From: JAJDFU01 sp964641965
Lineage (GTDB): Bacteria; Bacteroidota; Bacteroidia; Chitinophagales; Saprospiraceae
Length of the DNA: 64,000 bases
Reading direction: 5' to 3'
NCBI GenBank assembly: GCA_964641965.1
Contig: CAZXLD010000014.1
Location: 25,045 to 89,044 of the forward strand
Shown here: piece by piece, positions 9,089-18,592 of the stretch
How positions within the stretch are numbered: the first letter of the stretch is position 1
Layout of the letters: each line of letters begins with the position of its first letter
Program-made: the position numbers and the translations under genes
The notes under the pieces: generated by a model
Told to the model about the DNA's origin: nothing
What the model saw: only the letters and a program-made list of their open reading frames with translations
Database searches by the model: none

Positions 9089-10258
9089 ATGAGAATCAAT
9101 TACAGCTTACTCCTTTTGATCCTGTTTACGGCGGCTTGCCAGTCTTCCGTGGACCAATGGCCGGAGGACCTTGAGGGCAAGAAAAAACTCCTCAAAACCA
9201 AGCGACAGGAACTGGCAAGCCTGACTAAAGAGGTAGATCAGCTTCAAACTGAAATAAATACCCTGGAGCCCAACCTAGCCAATCAAGGAAAGTTGGTCAC
9301 CACCAGTTTACTGGCCAAGCGCGATTTTGAACATTTTGTAGAAATTCAAGGAACAGTGCGGCCCGGAAAAACGGTCAATATTGCGGCAGAGGTACCCGGG
9401 CAAATCCTTCAAGTAGCAGTAGAAGAAGGTGATCGGGTGATAAAAGGCCAGTTGATCGCTGAATTGGACTTGGAACAGATCACCAAGCAGATGGAGGAGG
9501 TAGAAGTTGCCCTTTCCTTGGCCAATACGGTATATGAGCGGCAAAAGCGGCTGTGGGAACAGAATATTGGGTCCGAGATTCAATTCCTCGAAGCGGAGAA
9601 CAATAAGGAACGTTTAGAAAAGAATATGGATGCGCTACGTGTGCAGATGAGACGATCCAAGATATTCAGTCCAATCACAGGTGTGGTCGATCGCAAGGCC
9701 CTTGAGCCCGGTGAATACGCCTCTCCGGGTATGCCGATCGTCCAATTGATTGATTTGGGCGACCTGAGAGTAGCCGCCGATGTGCCCGAAACTTATTTGC
9801 GAGCTGTCCGCATTGGAAAGGAGGTCAGGGTTAGTTTCCCCGCGCTCGATATGGAGCAAAACGCACGGGTGAGCTTGATCGGAAATACCATCAACAATGC
9901 CAACCGGACTTTTAAGGTTGAGGCCAAGGTGAATAATCGTGCTCGCCTGCTCAAGCCGAACCTGTTATCCATTATGTACCTCCAAGACTTTGCAGAGGAA
10001 GATGTTGTAGTTGTAGCTCAAGAGTTGGTGCAGCAAGAGGTGAGTGGAAAAGATTATGTATTCGTGAAGGAGGATGGCCCCGATGGCCCCATATCTCGCA
10101 AGAAATACGTAGTCACAGGCTCTAGTTACAACAACGAGGTTGTGATACGGGAAGGATTGACGGGGGGCGAGGAAATTATTATTCAGGGAGCGCGCGGGTT
10201 GACGGATGGGCAGTCCATTCGAATTCAGGAAACAAAAACCGAGGCACACAATGGCTGA
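9089..10258 (+). CDS. RND efflux periplasmic adaptor (HlyD/MexA-type), lipoprotein
   Basis: 389 residues from the ATG at 9089; a longer frame exists but starts inside the TolC gene. The signal peptide ends in a lipobox, LFTAAC, with Cys17 as the lipidated residue. A short coiled coil (~30-65) precedes the barrel-sandwich (lipoyl-like) half AAEVPGQILQVAVEEGDRV, a helical hairpin (~130-185), the second lipoyl half, and beta-barrel and membrane-proximal domains. The gene overlaps the RND gene by 8 bp (ATGGCTGA), so translation is coupled. It would bridge the TolC channel upstream and the RND pump downstream. Confidence 0.92.
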   Translation: MRINYSLLLLILFTAACQSSVDQWPEDLEGKKKLLKTKRQELASLTKEVDQLQTEINTLEPNLANQGKLVTTSLLAKRDFEHFVEIQGTVRPGKTVNIAAEVPGQILQVAVEEGDRVIKGQLIAELDLEQITKQMEEVEVALSLANTVYERQKRLWEQNIGSEIQFLEAENNKERLEKNMDALRVQMRRSKIFSPITGVVDRKALEPGEYASPGMPIVQLIDLGDLRVAADVPETYLRAVRIGKEVRVSFPALDMEQNARVSLIGNTINNANRTFKVEAKVNNRARLLKPNLLSIMYLQDFAEEDVVVVAQELVQQEVSGKDYVFVKEDGPDGPISRKKYVVTGSSYNNEVVIREGLTGGEEIIIQGARGLTDGQSIRIQETKTEAHNG

Positions 10259-13200
10259 TCAAAAAAAGAAAAACCTGCGCGAGTTCGGGTTGACGACGCT
10301 GGCCGTTGATAACGGTACCAGCGTGTTCCTGTTAACAATGATGATCCTCATTTTTGGGCTGCAGGCTTATAACAATATGCCCAAGGAGCAATTCCCCGAG
10401 ATTTCCTTGCCTACGGTATACGTTAATACTCCCTATTTCGGAAACTCTGCCGAAGATATTGAGAACCTGGTCACCCGGCCTATTGAAAAGGAGTTGCAAT
10501 CCGTTGATCGGATCAAGGATGTCAGATCCACTTCCATCCAGGATTTCTCAGTGATTACTGCCGAATTTGAGAGCGATGTCGACATCGATGAAGCCGTTCG
10601 AAAGGTGAAAGATGCAGTGGATAAAGCAAAGGGAGAGCTACCCTCTGACTTGGATCGGGAACCGGATGTACGCGATGTAAACCTATCTGAACTTCCCATT
10701 GTCACCATCAATATATCGGGCGATTATTCGAATGATGAACTCCGCAATTTTGCGGAATATCTCCAGGACAAGGTCGAGGCGATCGATGAAATATCCCAGG
10801 CGGAAATCAAAGGAGCATTGGAGCGGGAGGTACAGGTTGACGTCGACCTGCTGAAAATGGAATCCATGAAGGTATCTTTCTCCGATATCCAGGAAGCCAT
10901 TTCAAAAGAAAATGTAACGATGTCAGCCGGTGAATTGGTGAAAAATGATTTTCGGCGGGCCATTCGGGTGATTGGTGAGTTTCAGACGGTGGATGACCTG
11001 GAAAAAATGATCGTCAAGAGTGAACGTCAGAATCCAATTTTTCTGAAAGATATAGCCAAAGTCACTTATGGATTCAAGGATCGCACCAGTATAGCTCGTA
11101 TGGATGGTCTTCCGGTTATTTCGTTGGATGTCATCAAGCGTCAGGGAGAAAACTTGCTGAATGCCTCGGATAAGATTAAGGTGGTGTTGGATGAAGCGAG
11201 AGCTCAGCTGCCGGGTGACTTGAAGATCAGCCTGTTTAACGATCAATCGATCAATACGCGTAATCAGGTATCTAACCTGGAAAACAGCATTATTTCAGGG
11301 GTGATTTTGGTAACACTGGTTTTGTTGTTCTTCTTGGGCTTGCGGAATGCTTCTTTTGTGGGATTGGCAATTCCACTTTCCATGCTGATGGGAATCTTGA
11401 TCTTGTCGATTCTGGGAATCACTATGAACATTGTAGTGCTTTTCTCACTCATATTGGCCTTGGGGCTCCTGGTGGATAATGCAATCGTGGTGGTGGAAAA
11501 TATCTACCGGTATTTTCAAGAGGGCTATTCTCCCTGGGATGCTGCCAAATACGGTGCAGCAGAGGTGGCCATGCCTATTATTGCTTCTACCGCCACTACG
11601 TTAGCGGCTTTTATCCCGCTTGCTTTTTGGCCGGGAATTAGCGGTAGTTTTTTCCAGTATTTGCCCTTAACGCTAATTATTGTCCTTTCCTCATCGCTGT
11701 TTGTAGCCCTGGTCATCAATCCGGTATTTACCAGCCGGTTTATGAAGGTAGACGAACGCGCAGATGACCCGGCAGTTCGGAAGCGAAAACGGAGGAACGC
11801 TTTGATTATGGTAGGCAGCTTGGTAGGCTTGGGGGTATTTTTTCAAATTCTGGGACTTGTATTCGGTGTCGGCCCTGCTCCATCAACCGATTCCACTGCC
11901 TCAACAGCAGAAGCGAATACCGGCTTTTATGTCAATTGGTATGCTTTTCGAAATTTTACACTGCTGGCAGCCGGGATTACTGCCATCAATGTTTTCCTGT
12001 TGCGGCCCGCCTCTTTCTCCTTTCAAAATAATTTTCTTCCCATCCTGGAAGGAGCTTATGACCGTTTCATCCGGTTTGCGCTTCGCGTACCCATATGGAT
12101 ATTTGGAGGATCTTTTGTCCTTTTGTTTTTGGCAATAGCTCTGCTAGCCTGGAAGTCTCCGAAAGTAGACTTTTTCCCAAATCCGGATCCACTTTATGTG
12201 AATGCCTTTGTGGAGTTGCCACTTGGAAGTGATATTGAAGCTACCAATAAGGTTATGGCTGAATTGGAAGGACGAGTAATGCGTGCCCTCAAACCTTATC
12301 AGGTGGCAGTAGAAGCTGTGTTATCCCAAATCGGGGAAAACACTTCAGACCCCAATACACCTCCCGAGCCCGGTGCTTCTCCACATAAGGCGCGTTTGAC
12401 GGTATCCTTTGTTCCTTATGAGGAGCGACAAGGAATCTCAACCTACGATGCCATGAATGAAATCCGTGAGGCGGTGCGCGGCTTGCCGGGCGTTCAGATA
12501 GCTGTTGATAAGAATGCCGCCGGTCCGGCTCAAGGAAAACCTATCAACCTGGAGATCCAGGGGGAGGAAATAGATCAGTTGGCTTTGCTTTCTGATGATC
12601 TTGTCAACCACATCAACAGTTTTCAGATCCCGGGAATTGAAGAACTCCAGGCTGACATCAAAATTGGGAAACCCGAACTTCGGGTTAATATTAACCGGGA
12701 AGCTGCCCGTCGGTATGAAGTTTCCACGGTAGATATTGCAAATGCTATTCGGACGGCTGTATATGGTCGAGAGGTCAGCCAATTCAAGGTAGGAGAGGAT
12801 GAGTATCCTATTTTTGTTCGTCTGGATGAAAAATACAGATATGATGTCGATAACCTGCTTAATCAACGAGTAACCTTTCGGAGCCGAGCAACCGGAAATG
12901 TTAATCAAGTTCCAATCAGTGCGGTGGCCAGCGTGCGGTATACGTCCACATACAGCGCGGTAAAGCGTAAAAATATGGACCGGGTAATCACCTTGTTCAG
13001 CAACGTAGTAGCTGGTTATAATGCCAATGAAATCATTGGGGAACTGGATGAGATCATGCAGGATTATCCCTTACCCGATGGGTTTACGTACGAATTTACG
13101 GGACAACAGCAGCAACAGGCCGAAGATTCGGAGTTTTTGGGCAGGGCATTTATTATTGCCCTATTTGCCATTTTCATCATTATAGTAGCCCAGTTTAATT

Positions 13201-13784
13201 CCCTGATTTCTCCGTTTATCATCGTGCTTTCCGTTCTGTTTAGCACTATTGGGGTTTTTCTGGGCTATGTAGCAACGGGTATGGACGTTTACATTGTACT
13301 GACCGGGGTAGGGATTATCTCTCTGGCAGGTGTGGTGGTAAACAATGCGATCGTATTGATCGATTACACGGACCTGCTGATGAAACGTCGAATGGTAGCC
13401 AGGGGTGTAAAGGATAAGATCGACCTGGAGAAACAAGATGTCAAAGATGCGATTATCAAAGCCGGAAGTACTCGATTGCGCCCCGTTTTACTAACAGCGA
13501 TCACTACTATCCTGGGCTTGGTTCCTTTGGCCATTGGGTTTAACATGAACTTTTTCACCCTGGTAACTCGCCTGGACCCACAAATATTTGTTGGAGGAGA
13601 TAATGTGGCCTTTTGGGGGCCATTGGCATGGACAGTCATTTATGGGTTATTCTTTGCCACCTTTTTAACTTTAGTGGTGGTACCAGTAATGTATTGGTTA
13701 GCTTATCGGGCCCAGACGGGTTTGGTGCGTTTATTCCAACGAGATAAAAAAGAAGATACTTCCAGAATAGTCCCGGCAGAATAA
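10251..13784 (+). CDS. RND-family efflux pump, inner-membrane permease (AcrB/HAE1-like)
   Basis: 1177 residues from the ATG at 10251, against ~1030-1050 for AcrB. The first membrane helix is near 20-38, the porter domains and the 4th helix follow with GLLVDNAIVVVENIYRY; AcrB has two Asp here, this protein has Asp-Asn, as in a subset of RND pumps. The second half carries GVVVNNAIVLIDYTDLLM. The extra length is mainly in the link between the two halves (about residues 505-610), which holds two additional hydrophobic segments around a Ser/Thr-rich loop, and near the C-terminus. The pump uses the proton gradient to expel substrates through the adaptor and TolC. Substrate unknown. Confidence 0.93.
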   Translation: MADQKKKNLREFGLTTLAVDNGTSVFLLTMMILIFGLQAYNNMPKEQFPEISLPTVYVNTPYFGNSAEDIENLVTRPIEKELQSVDRIKDVRSTSIQDFSVITAEFESDVDIDEAVRKVKDAVDKAKGELPSDLDREPDVRDVNLSELPIVTINISGDYSNDELRNFAEYLQDKVEAIDEISQAEIKGALEREVQVDVDLLKMESMKVSFSDIQEAISKENVTMSAGELVKNDFRRAIRVIGEFQTVDDLEKMIVKSERQNPIFLKDIAKVTYGFKDRTSIARMDGLPVISLDVIKRQGENLLNASDKIKVVLDEARAQLPGDLKISLFNDQSINTRNQVSNLENSIISGVILVTLVLLFFLGLRNASFVGLAIPLSMLMGILILSILGITMNIVVLFSLILALGLLVDNAIVVVENIYRYFQEGYSPWDAAKYGAAEVAMPIIASTATTLAAFIPLAFWPGISGSFFQYLPLTLIIVLSSSLFVALVINPVFTSRFMKVDERADDPAVRKRKRRNALIMVGSLVGLGVFFQILGLVFGVGPAPSTDSTASTAEANTGFYVNWYAFRNFTLLAAGITAINVFLLRPASFSFQNNFLPILEGAYDRFIRFALRVPIWIFGGSFVLLFLAIALLAWKSPKVDFFPNPDPLYVNAFVELPLGSDIEATNKVMAELEGRVMRALKPYQVAVEAVLSQIGENTSDPNTPPEPGASPHKARLTVSFVPYEERQGISTYDAMNEIREAVRGLPGVQIAVDKNAAGPAQGKPINLEIQGEEIDQLALLSDDLVNHINSFQIPGIEELQADIKIGKPELRVNINREAARRYEVSTVDIANAIRTAVYGREVSQFKVGEDEYPIFVRLDEKYRYDVDNLLNQRVTFRSRATGNVNQVPISAVASVRYTSTYSAVKRKNMDRVITLFSNVVAGYNANEIIGELDEIMQDYPLPDGFTYEFTGQQQQQAEDSEFLGRAFIIALFAIFIIIVAQFNSLISPFIIVLSVLFSTIGVFLGYVATGMDVYIVLTGVGIISLAGVVVNNAIVLIDYTDLLMKRRMVARGVKDKIDLEKQDVKDAIIKAGSTRLRPVLLTAITTILGLVPLAIGFNMNFFTLVTRLDPQIFVGGDNVAFWGPLAWTVIYGLFFATFLTLVVVPVMYWLAYRAQTGLVRLFQRDKKEDTSRIVPAE

Positions 13785-13931
13785 GGATCCGACCCGAGCA
13801 AAGGCCGCAATTGGGGAGCCCTTTACCAGGCTAGGAATTCCTCCTTTTGATTAAAATGGGTGGTGTTTCTGATTTTTTTCAACCCAGGAGAATTGTTTTT
13901 CCACTAGATTGGAGAAAATTACCCTGACGTT

Positions 13932-14798
13932 ATGGGCTTGAATACCAATTTTGTAGGAAACCTATCGATCGTAGTCTTGCTGGCCGCGATTATTGGCGCT
14001 CCTTTTGGAGTGTACGGGCAGAACATCGATACGCTTCTTCCAGCCAATGCTTCGCAGTCTACATACAACCTGTTGGAACAAGAAGACTATTTCGTAATGA
14101 ATCCTGACCGGGGTGAGGAATATGTTTTCTTTAATTACGTGTATACCTTTCCGGAAAATAATGGAGTTGTGGTATTTACGCTAAATGGAAAGGATTTTTT
14201 TGCCATTGAGAATGTCGAGGCAAATACGATGGAAGGAGAATTTGTAGGGCAATACTATCGTCTAAGGTTGGAAAACGGACCTCAGGCTCGCGAAGGTAGG
14301 GCTTTTATGACCAATAGAAATCCGGGGGTAGCAGAGAAAGAAGGTATCATTGGATTTTCCTTTTCCTATGAGTCCGGTGCTTTTGTTGCAGATTCCATTT
14401 TATCGTCCAATAGTGGAAATTCAAATACGGATCTGGTTGGGATTACCAGGCGTATCTTACCCCAGGAATATAAGGACCTGAAGAGGCGTGGATTGACAGA
14501 TGTCTTTCAGAGTTCGGAACGGTTCCTACCTTCAGGCATCACCAAAGTTTATCCAAATCCAACGGCCGGATTTAGCCAGGTGATCTTCCAATCTGACCGT
14601 ACTGAAGTAATCGATGTGATTGTTTTTGATGGTGCCGGCAGAGTGGTTCGTAATCGGAGGCGGTTAGATGCCTTAGCTGGTGAAAACAACTTTCAACTCG
14701 ACCTTTCCGGCTTGTCAGAAGGCGTTTATAAAATAGTTATCCAGCAGGGTAGAAATCAATATCAGACTTTTGTGGCCAAACGCTTGAACCCTCGTTGA
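13932..14798 (+). CDS. Secreted protein with T9SS type A sorting domain
   Basis: 288 residues. A signal peptide (~1-29, ending VYGQ) leads into an all-beta region without a family I recognise. The last ~85 residues form a T9SS type A C-terminal signal: KVYPNPTAGFSQVIF, a beta sandwich with FDGAGRVV, then LSGLSEGVYKIVIQQG and a basic end. Such proteins cross the outer membrane through the type IX system and are often anchored to the cell surface. Its function is not visible. It stands alone and ends at a terminator shared with the convergent bacilliredoxin gene. Confidence 0.85.
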   Translation: MGLNTNFVGNLSIVVLLAAIIGAPFGVYGQNIDTLLPANASQSTYNLLEQEDYFVMNPDRGEEYVFFNYVYTFPENNGVVVFTLNGKDFFAIENVEANTMEGEFVGQYYRLRLENGPQAREGRAFMTNRNPGVAEKEGIIGFSFSYESGAFVADSILSSNSGNSNTDLVGITRRILPQEYKDLKRRGLTDVFQSSERFLPSGITKVYPNPTAGFSQVIFQSDRTEVIDVIVFDGAGRVVRNRRRLDALAGENNFQLDLSGLSEGVYKIVIQQGRNQYQTFVAKRLNPR

Positions 14799-14818
14799 TC
14801 TAAAGGCGATGGAAAAAT

Positions 14819-14856
14819 GGAAAAGCCGAACTCCTACTAGGGAATTCGGCCTTTTT
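14819..14856. terminator. Bidirectional intrinsic terminator
   Basis: Hairpin with AAAAAGCCGAA on the left and TTCGGCCTTTTT on the right, A-run and T-run at the two ends, placed between two convergent genes (stops at 14798 and 14876). Confidence 0.8.
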
Positions 14857-14875
14857 AAGCCCAGAAACAGCCCAT

Positions 14876-15289
14876 CTAGCAGTATTGATCAAAAGCCATT
14901 CTCAGGTTAGCGGCAATAATATCTGCTGAACGCCCTTCAATATGATGACGCTCCAACATGTGGACCAATTTTCCATCCTTAAATAAAGCAATGGATGGAG
15001 AAGAAGGCGGATAGGGTAGGGTATATTCCCTGGCTCTGTCGGTAGCTTCTCGGTCTACACCGGCAAAAACAGTTACCAGGCGATCCGGAGATTTATCATG
15101 CTGTACGGCAATCTTGGCACCTGGACGAGCATTAGCCGCAGCACATCCACATACCGAGTTGACTACTAACAAAACAGTTCCGTCTTCTTTTTCTAATACT
15201 TCTTCGACTTGCTCTTTGGTCGTAAGACTTTCAAACCCGGAGTTAGTCAGGTCTTTAGCCATAGGAGCAGTTAGTTCAGCTGGGTACAT
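14876..15289 (-). CDS. Bacilliredoxin (BrxA/BrxB, DUF1094 family)
   Basis: 137 residues, the usual family length. The redox motif is Cys47-Gly-Cys49 (NSVCGCAAANARPG) in a thioredoxin-like fold, and the start MYPAELTAPMAKDL is typical for the family. In Firmicutes, bacilliredoxins remove bacillithiol from proteins after oxidative stress; many Bacteroidota carry them and some make bacillithiol. Whether this organism makes the thiol cannot be seen here. Confidence 0.92.
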   Translation of the reverse strand: MYPAELTAPMAKDLTNSGFESLTTKEQVEEVLEKEDGTVLLVVNSVCGCAAANARPGAKIAVQHDKSPDRLVTVFAGVDREATDRAREYTLPYPPSSPSIALFKDGKLVHMLERHHIEGRSADIIAANLRMAFDQYC

Positions 15290-15434
15290 TTTAATCAGTT
15301 TAATTAATTTGCGATTAAGGAGTCCTCATAGGAAACAGTACAGTGTATGAGCCAAGAGGGTTCAGTAAAAATAGTGTAGGTACATCTATTTAACATTTTT
15401 CCTTCTTTGCCTGGGCAAAAATCTTGAATTTCCA

Positions 15435-18119
15435 ATGAAAACCAGCTACTTGCTTTTGGTATTTGCATTTTTTTACCTTTCTGTTGTACAGGGTCAGCTT
15501 CCAGAAGGCTTTGTGCAGGAACGTATTGCAGAGGGCTTGGATCCTACCGGTATGGATTTGGCCCCCGATGGTCGGATCTTTATTACAGAGAAGAACGGAC
15601 GGGTGCTTCTGGTTCGGGATGATGCGCTTTTGGATATTCCATTTCTGGCTATCGATGTAGATAATGAGAATGAAAGAGGCTTACAGTCCATCGTTCTAGA
15701 TCCCGATTTCGAGTTTAACAATTTTGTCTATGTCTTTTACACGGTTCCTGGGGCCGGCAAAAACCGGATTTCCCGATTTACGGCGAATGGCGATGTGGTC
15801 TTAGGAGGAAGCGAGCAGGTGTTGTTTGAACTGGATCCTCTATTCGGAACCGTACATAATGGGGGAGGCATGCATATTTCTCCCGAAGGTAAATTGCTAA
15901 TATCGGTAGGTGATGGCGGAAACGGAGGACAGTCGGGCGACCTGGACTTCATGGCTGGAAAGTTTCTTCGCCTTAACCTGGACGGGACTATTCCAGAAGA
16001 TAACCCCTTCTATAATGAGCTCAGTGGCAAAAGCCGCGCCATCTATGCTTATGGGTTTCGAAACTCCTATGGCTGGTCGATTGATCCGGTTAGTGGGATG
16101 ATCCTGGCCAATGATGTTGGCAGTGATAAATGGGAGGAGATCAATGAGATCCAGCCAGGTAAGTTCTATGGTTGGGGCGATATAGAAGGTCCTGTCGAAG
16201 GGGCACCCCCAACAGAGAATTATCAAGATCCATTGTACGCATATGGCAGAACACAGGGATGTGCCGTTACGGTTTCTACCTTTTACCGAGGACCGGAAAC
16301 CGGATTTCCGGAACGGTATCGGGGGAAATATTTTTTTGGAGATTATTGCGAGGGTACCATCTGGGTATTGAATCCGGCAAGCGGTGAAATTGAGGAGACC
16401 TTCATGACTGATTTAGACAGGCCCATTGTTGCTACGGTCGCAGCTGATGGCTCCATGTATTACTTGATCCGGAGAGGACGAAGGGATGGGTCTATCGAGG
16501 ATAATACCGGTACGAGTCAAGGGGAATTGTGGCGTATCCGTTATGTCGGGGATGGGAAACCATTTATAGGAAAACAGCCGCAAGATCAATTAGTCCCAAT
16601 TGGGGAAGATGTGACCTTTTCAGTCCAGGTTTCCGGGACGCCGCCCTTTTCCATTCAATGGTGGATCAATGATTCCCTGCTGGTAAATGGAACGGACCCA
16701 AGTATAACCTTAGCCGAGGTGTCCAATTCACTTGATCAAGTGCAAATCTACTGTATCGTTAGCAATGCTTCCGGTCAGGTTACTTCGGATACCGCAGTCC
16801 TTTCTGTGACTCAAAACCGACGACCAGTCCCCACGATCACTTTTCCGGAAACGGGGAGCACCTATCAAGCCGGCGACGTTATTTATTTTGAAGGAACCGC
16901 TTCTGACCAGGAAGAAGGCATTTTGCCCCCCGACCGGCTCGGGTGGAGGATTGATTTTCACCATAATGATCACACCCATCCGGCCATGTCCTACCTACCG
17001 GGTATCAGCTCCGGATTTTACGAAGTGCCTACGATCGGAGAAATTGACACGAATGTGTGGTATCGCGTTTACTTCAATGCAGAAGATCAGGATGGGCTTC
17101 AGGCTACTGCCTACACTGATGTATTTCCGGAGAAAACAAGCTATTCCCTGCAAACCCAGCCTTCTGGATTAAATTTGGTAATAGACGGACAACTAAAGCA
17201 GGAGCCCCAGCAAGTGGGAAGTGTGTTGGGGGTAGTGCGATCTGTATCTGCACCAGCTTTCCAATTTAGAGGGGATACAACTTACTTTTTTGATCAGTGG
17301 GAAAATGGTTCGAATGACCCAGTCCGTTCATTTGAGGCCGGAGCTTTTACAACGGGGATAGCATCTTACCAGGGATATGTTCCGGTAATTGGGAATGGTA
17401 ATGGATTGACTGGAAAGTATTACCGTCGTGTTTGGGAAGAAGAACTGCTGGAGCGTATCGATTCTACTGTATTTTTTGATTGGGGAATCGCATCACCTGT
17501 TCCCGGTATTTTACCTGAGGATAATTTTACTGTCCGATGGACTGGGTCGATTGAACCCATTGTAAGTGGGTTATATACTTTTCATGCCCAGGTTGACAAT
17601 GGAATTCGACTTTGGATCAATGATAACCTGATTATTGATCAATGGGAAGGGGGGACGACGGCTGAAGAAACCGGGTCATTAGAATTGACATTGGGGAGCC
17701 GGTATCCCATCGTTATCGAGTACCTGGAGCAATGGTGGACGGCATACATGGAATTATCCTGGAGTAGTCCTTATTTTCCTAAACAACCGGTCCCCAAATC
17801 TCAGTTATATCCCGATCTGGTCCTCCCCGTAAACGGCGGTCCGCTGATCGACTCCACCCTATCCTTTTCCCTGTTCCCAAATCCTGTGGGTATGATGGAT
17901 CCCATACTAAAGATTACCAATCCCGAAAGCGAATCCATTGTGTTGGAAGTTTGGGACCTTCAAGGCGCATTGGTTTTCAGCAGACAGGAAGAATTGCAGC
18001 GTGGAATTAGCCTGCTTGAGGTCCCGGCAAGACAATTAGCTCCGGGTTTATATATCATTTCTTTAAAAAGTCTAGATCATGGTTGGCGAAAGCACCTTCG
18101 AATGGTTAAGCAAAACTAG
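15435..18119 (+). CDS. Secreted PQQ-type sugar dehydrogenase (GSDH/Hhip-like) with Ig, PA14 and T9SS domains
   Basis: 894 residues. Signal peptide (~1-20, VVQG). Residues ~25-370 are a six-bladed glucose/sorbosone dehydrogenase propeller: LPEGFVQERIAEGLDPTGMD, MHISPEGKLLISVGDGGNGG, GFRNSYGWSIDP. An Ig-like segment (~380-460), a further beta domain (~465-550), then a PA14 carbohydrate-binding domain near 655-790 (LTGKYYRR, FHAQVDNGIRLWINDNLI). The end (~815-894, FSLFPNPV to LAPGLYIISLKS) is a T9SS type A signal. It is probably an extracellular or surface-bound enzyme acting on sugars or polysaccharide ends; many relatives have no proven activity. The next gene overlaps the 3' end by 41 bp. Confidence 0.9.
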   Translation: MKTSYLLLVFAFFYLSVVQGQLPEGFVQERIAEGLDPTGMDLAPDGRIFITEKNGRVLLVRDDALLDIPFLAIDVDNENERGLQSIVLDPDFEFNNFVYVFYTVPGAGKNRISRFTANGDVVLGGSEQVLFELDPLFGTVHNGGGMHISPEGKLLISVGDGGNGGQSGDLDFMAGKFLRLNLDGTIPEDNPFYNELSGKSRAIYAYGFRNSYGWSIDPVSGMILANDVGSDKWEEINEIQPGKFYGWGDIEGPVEGAPPTENYQDPLYAYGRTQGCAVTVSTFYRGPETGFPERYRGKYFFGDYCEGTIWVLNPASGEIEETFMTDLDRPIVATVAADGSMYYLIRRGRRDGSIEDNTGTSQGELWRIRYVGDGKPFIGKQPQDQLVPIGEDVTFSVQVSGTPPFSIQWWINDSLLVNGTDPSITLAEVSNSLDQVQIYCIVSNASGQVTSDTAVLSVTQNRRPVPTITFPETGSTYQAGDVIYFEGTASDQEEGILPPDRLGWRIDFHHNDHTHPAMSYLPGISSGFYEVPTIGEIDTNVWYRVYFNAEDQDGLQATAYTDVFPEKTSYSLQTQPSGLNLVIDGQLKQEPQQVGSVLGVVRSVSAPAFQFRGDTTYFFDQWENGSNDPVRSFEAGAFTTGIASYQGYVPVIGNGNGLTGKYYRRVWEEELLERIDSTVFFDWGIASPVPGILPEDNFTVRWTGSIEPIVSGLYTFHAQVDNGIRLWINDNLIIDQWEGGTTAEETGSLELTLGSRYPIVIEYLEQWWTAYMELSWSSPYFPKQPVPKSQLYPDLVLPVNGGPLIDSTLSFSLFPNPVGMMDPILKITNPESESIVLEVWDLQGALVFSRQEELQRGISLLEVPARQLAPGLYIISLKSLDHGWRKHLRMVKQN

Positions 18120-18570
18120 AATCGGTATTTTTCTTTTCGGATTTCTGCTGACCACTACTATGTTGTCTGGCCAGCATTACCTTGAAGGGCACTGGGAGGG
18201 CACACTTTCTGAATATGATTCAAACGGCACGAAGACAACCAAGGAGATTGAATTGTTCCTCGAAAAAGAAGGAGATCAGATATCGGGACGGTTTTTCGTG
18301 CGCTTGGCTCCTGGTGAAATTATGGCTACTGAGATCTTTGGATATATGTATGGCGACCGGTCCATTTATTTGACCGATCAAAAGTACCTAGGGCCAAATC
18401 TGGAGAGACAACCCGAATTCTACAGGAAGTATCAATTGTTGCCAAATCGAAGTATTTGGAAAACGACACTTGAGGGCTATTGGCAAGAAATCGTATCGGG
18501 TGATCCGCTTCACAAAGGCCGTAAATTAGGCAAAGTAGAATTGAGGAAGATGGATAATGGTAAGGCCTAA
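18079..18570 (+). CDS. Small exported protein of unknown function
   Basis: 163 residues, not recognised. A hydrophobic segment (~15-32, IGIFLFGFLLTTTMLSGQ) looks like a signal peptide with a long N-terminal part, and the rest is a predicted beta protein beginning HYLEGHWEGTLSEYD, a pattern seen in small lipocalin-like secreted proteins. The start overlaps the dehydrogenase gene by 41 bp, so coupled expression is likely; a later start close to residue 12 would also leave a workable signal peptide but has no ATG. The base composition resembles its neighbours. Confidence 0.65.
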   Translation: MVGESTFEWLSKTRIGIFLFGFLLTTTMLSGQHYLEGHWEGTLSEYDSNGTKTTKEIELFLEKEGDQISGRFFVRLAPGEIMATEIFGYMYGDRSIYLTDQKYLGPNLERQPEFYRKYQLLPNRSIWKTTLEGYWQEIVSGDPLHKGRKLGKVELRKMDNGKA

Positions 18571-18592
18571 AGATTCATTTCCCCGTCTCAGT

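Noticed and set aside
12438..12908. 156-codon minus frame inside the RND pump
   Set aside because: Antisense shadow of a well-conserved gene; no domain.
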